A DNA stretch of 64,000 nt from Prorocentrum cordatum (Eukaryota > Sar > Dinophyceae > Prorocentrales > Prorocentraceae). Below are positions 63,635 to 64,000 of this stretch, one piece after another. The notes beneath the pieces are model-generated. The model was not told the DNA's origin and searched no databases. It saw only the letters and a list, made by a program, of their open reading frames with translations. The translations under genes were made by a program, and so were the position numbers. The DNA is taken from positions 967,236 to 1,031,235 of the forward strand of contig CAUYUJ010020615.1 in the NCBI GenBank assembly GCA_963575745.1. The letters run 5' to 3'. Each line of letters opens with the position of its first letter. Positions within the stretch are counted from its first letter, which is position 1.

Positions 63635-64000
63635 GGCCTAACCCCTCGCCACGCTGGGGTTCTTTGCGGCCTAACCCCTCGCCGCGCAGGGGTCCTCCGT
63701 GGCCTAACCCCTCGCCGCGCTGGGGCCTGCTGCGGTATGGCCCCTCACCTCGCTGGGGTCCTCCGTGGCCTAACCCCTCGCCACGCCGGGGTCTGCTGCG
63801 GTCTGACCCTTCACCGCGCTAGGGTCCGAGGTGGCCTAACCCCTCGCCGCGCTGGGGATCTGCGCGGTCTAACCCCTCACCGCGCTGGGGGACTTGGTAG
63901 CCTTACCCCTCGCCACGCTGGGGGCTTATGCGGTCTGACCCCTCACCGCGCTGGGGTGCACAGTGGCCTGACCCCTCGCCATGCGGGGGCCTGCTGCGGT
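63635..64000 (+). repeat. 34-36-bp minisatellite, continues past the window
   Basis: About ten units of GGCCTAACCCCTCGCCGCGC then TGGGGTCCTCCGT. Alternating variants carry GGTCTGACCCCTCACC. The array is still running at base 64,000. Confidence 0.95.

Noticed and set aside
63640-64000. CCTAACCC inside the terminal repeat looks telomeric
   Set aside because: It is one part of a 34-36-bp unit with GC-rich filler, not a tandem hexamer or heptamer. A window edge is not a chromosome end.

Overview
This window reads as nuclear DNA of a dinoflagellate. The best evidence is at 51,892-51,928 on the minus strand: a 22-nt copy of the dinoflagellate spliced leader, 20/22 identical to the known leader as I recall it. 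It is followed directly by a second, truncated leader, which is the known signature of a trans-spliced mRNA that was reverse-transcribed back into the genome. Supporting points are an EF-hand exon with strong G/C bias at third codon positions, GC-rich sequence (by eye), very sparse and fragmented coding sequence, and a huge load of simple repeats and short foldback elements. The genus cannot be read from the sequence. A GC-rich lineage such as Prorocentrum would fit, but that is inference.

There is no complete, uninterrupted, confidently recognised gene. What I can support are exon-like pieces with plausible splice sites and G/C-ending codons, nearly all on the minus strand (8.8-13.1 kb, 27.6-27.9 kb, 35.7-38.0 kb, 40.8 kb, 56.2-56.5 kb, 62.0-62.1 kb), and two decayed gene copies: one on the plus strand at 32.2-33.4 kb, and the leader-tagged minus-strand retrocopy at 51.0-51.9 kb with a TFIIS N-terminal-like segment. 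Most functions are unknown.

Layout. 0-3.6 kb: GGC repeat, first copies of foldback families A and B, GTCGCGGG and CAA/CAC repeats. 4.6-7.8 kb: degenerate AGGATTCC/GGAATCC arrays and a CAT microsatellite. 8.4-12.3 kb: TCC/GGA tracts and a 33-bp repeat, interrupted by minus-strand exon-like pieces. 12.3-13.4 kb: first CCAAGA-rich blocks. 13.4-13.7 kb: palindromic GCCGATC repeat. 14.04-14.93 kb: nearly perfect 73-bp minisatellite. 15.6-16.8 kb: compound GAC array. 17.5-21.4 kb and 25.2-26.8 kb: large 88-89-bp satellite arrays with a shared head motif and a shared tail motif. 28.2-29.6 kb: CCCCACTGT array between inverted arms. 30-43.9 kb: pseudogene, EF-hand gene fragments and the densest cluster of dispersed foldback families. 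44.4-47.0 kb: 87-bp repeat and more CCAAGA blocks. 48-52 kb: family A and H copies, a fourth satellite array, and the leader-tagged retrocopy. 52.7-53.9 kb: GAT, 10-bp and GC-rich repeats. 54-56 kb: CCAAGA blocks. 57.5-62.7 kb: second cluster of foldback families. 63.6 kb to the end: a repeat containing CTAACCCCTCG that runs off the window.

The most interesting system-level feature is the number of distinct short (about 100-260 bp) inverted-repeat element families, at least eight, with two to four copies each. They resemble MITEs, and in two cases (families A and E) they resemble introners, mobile elements that carry or create splice sites. Family B ends fit the Tc1/mariner pattern. Together with the leader-tagged retrocopy, this suggests two routes of genome growth side by side: DNA-transposon hairpins and recycling of processed mRNA.
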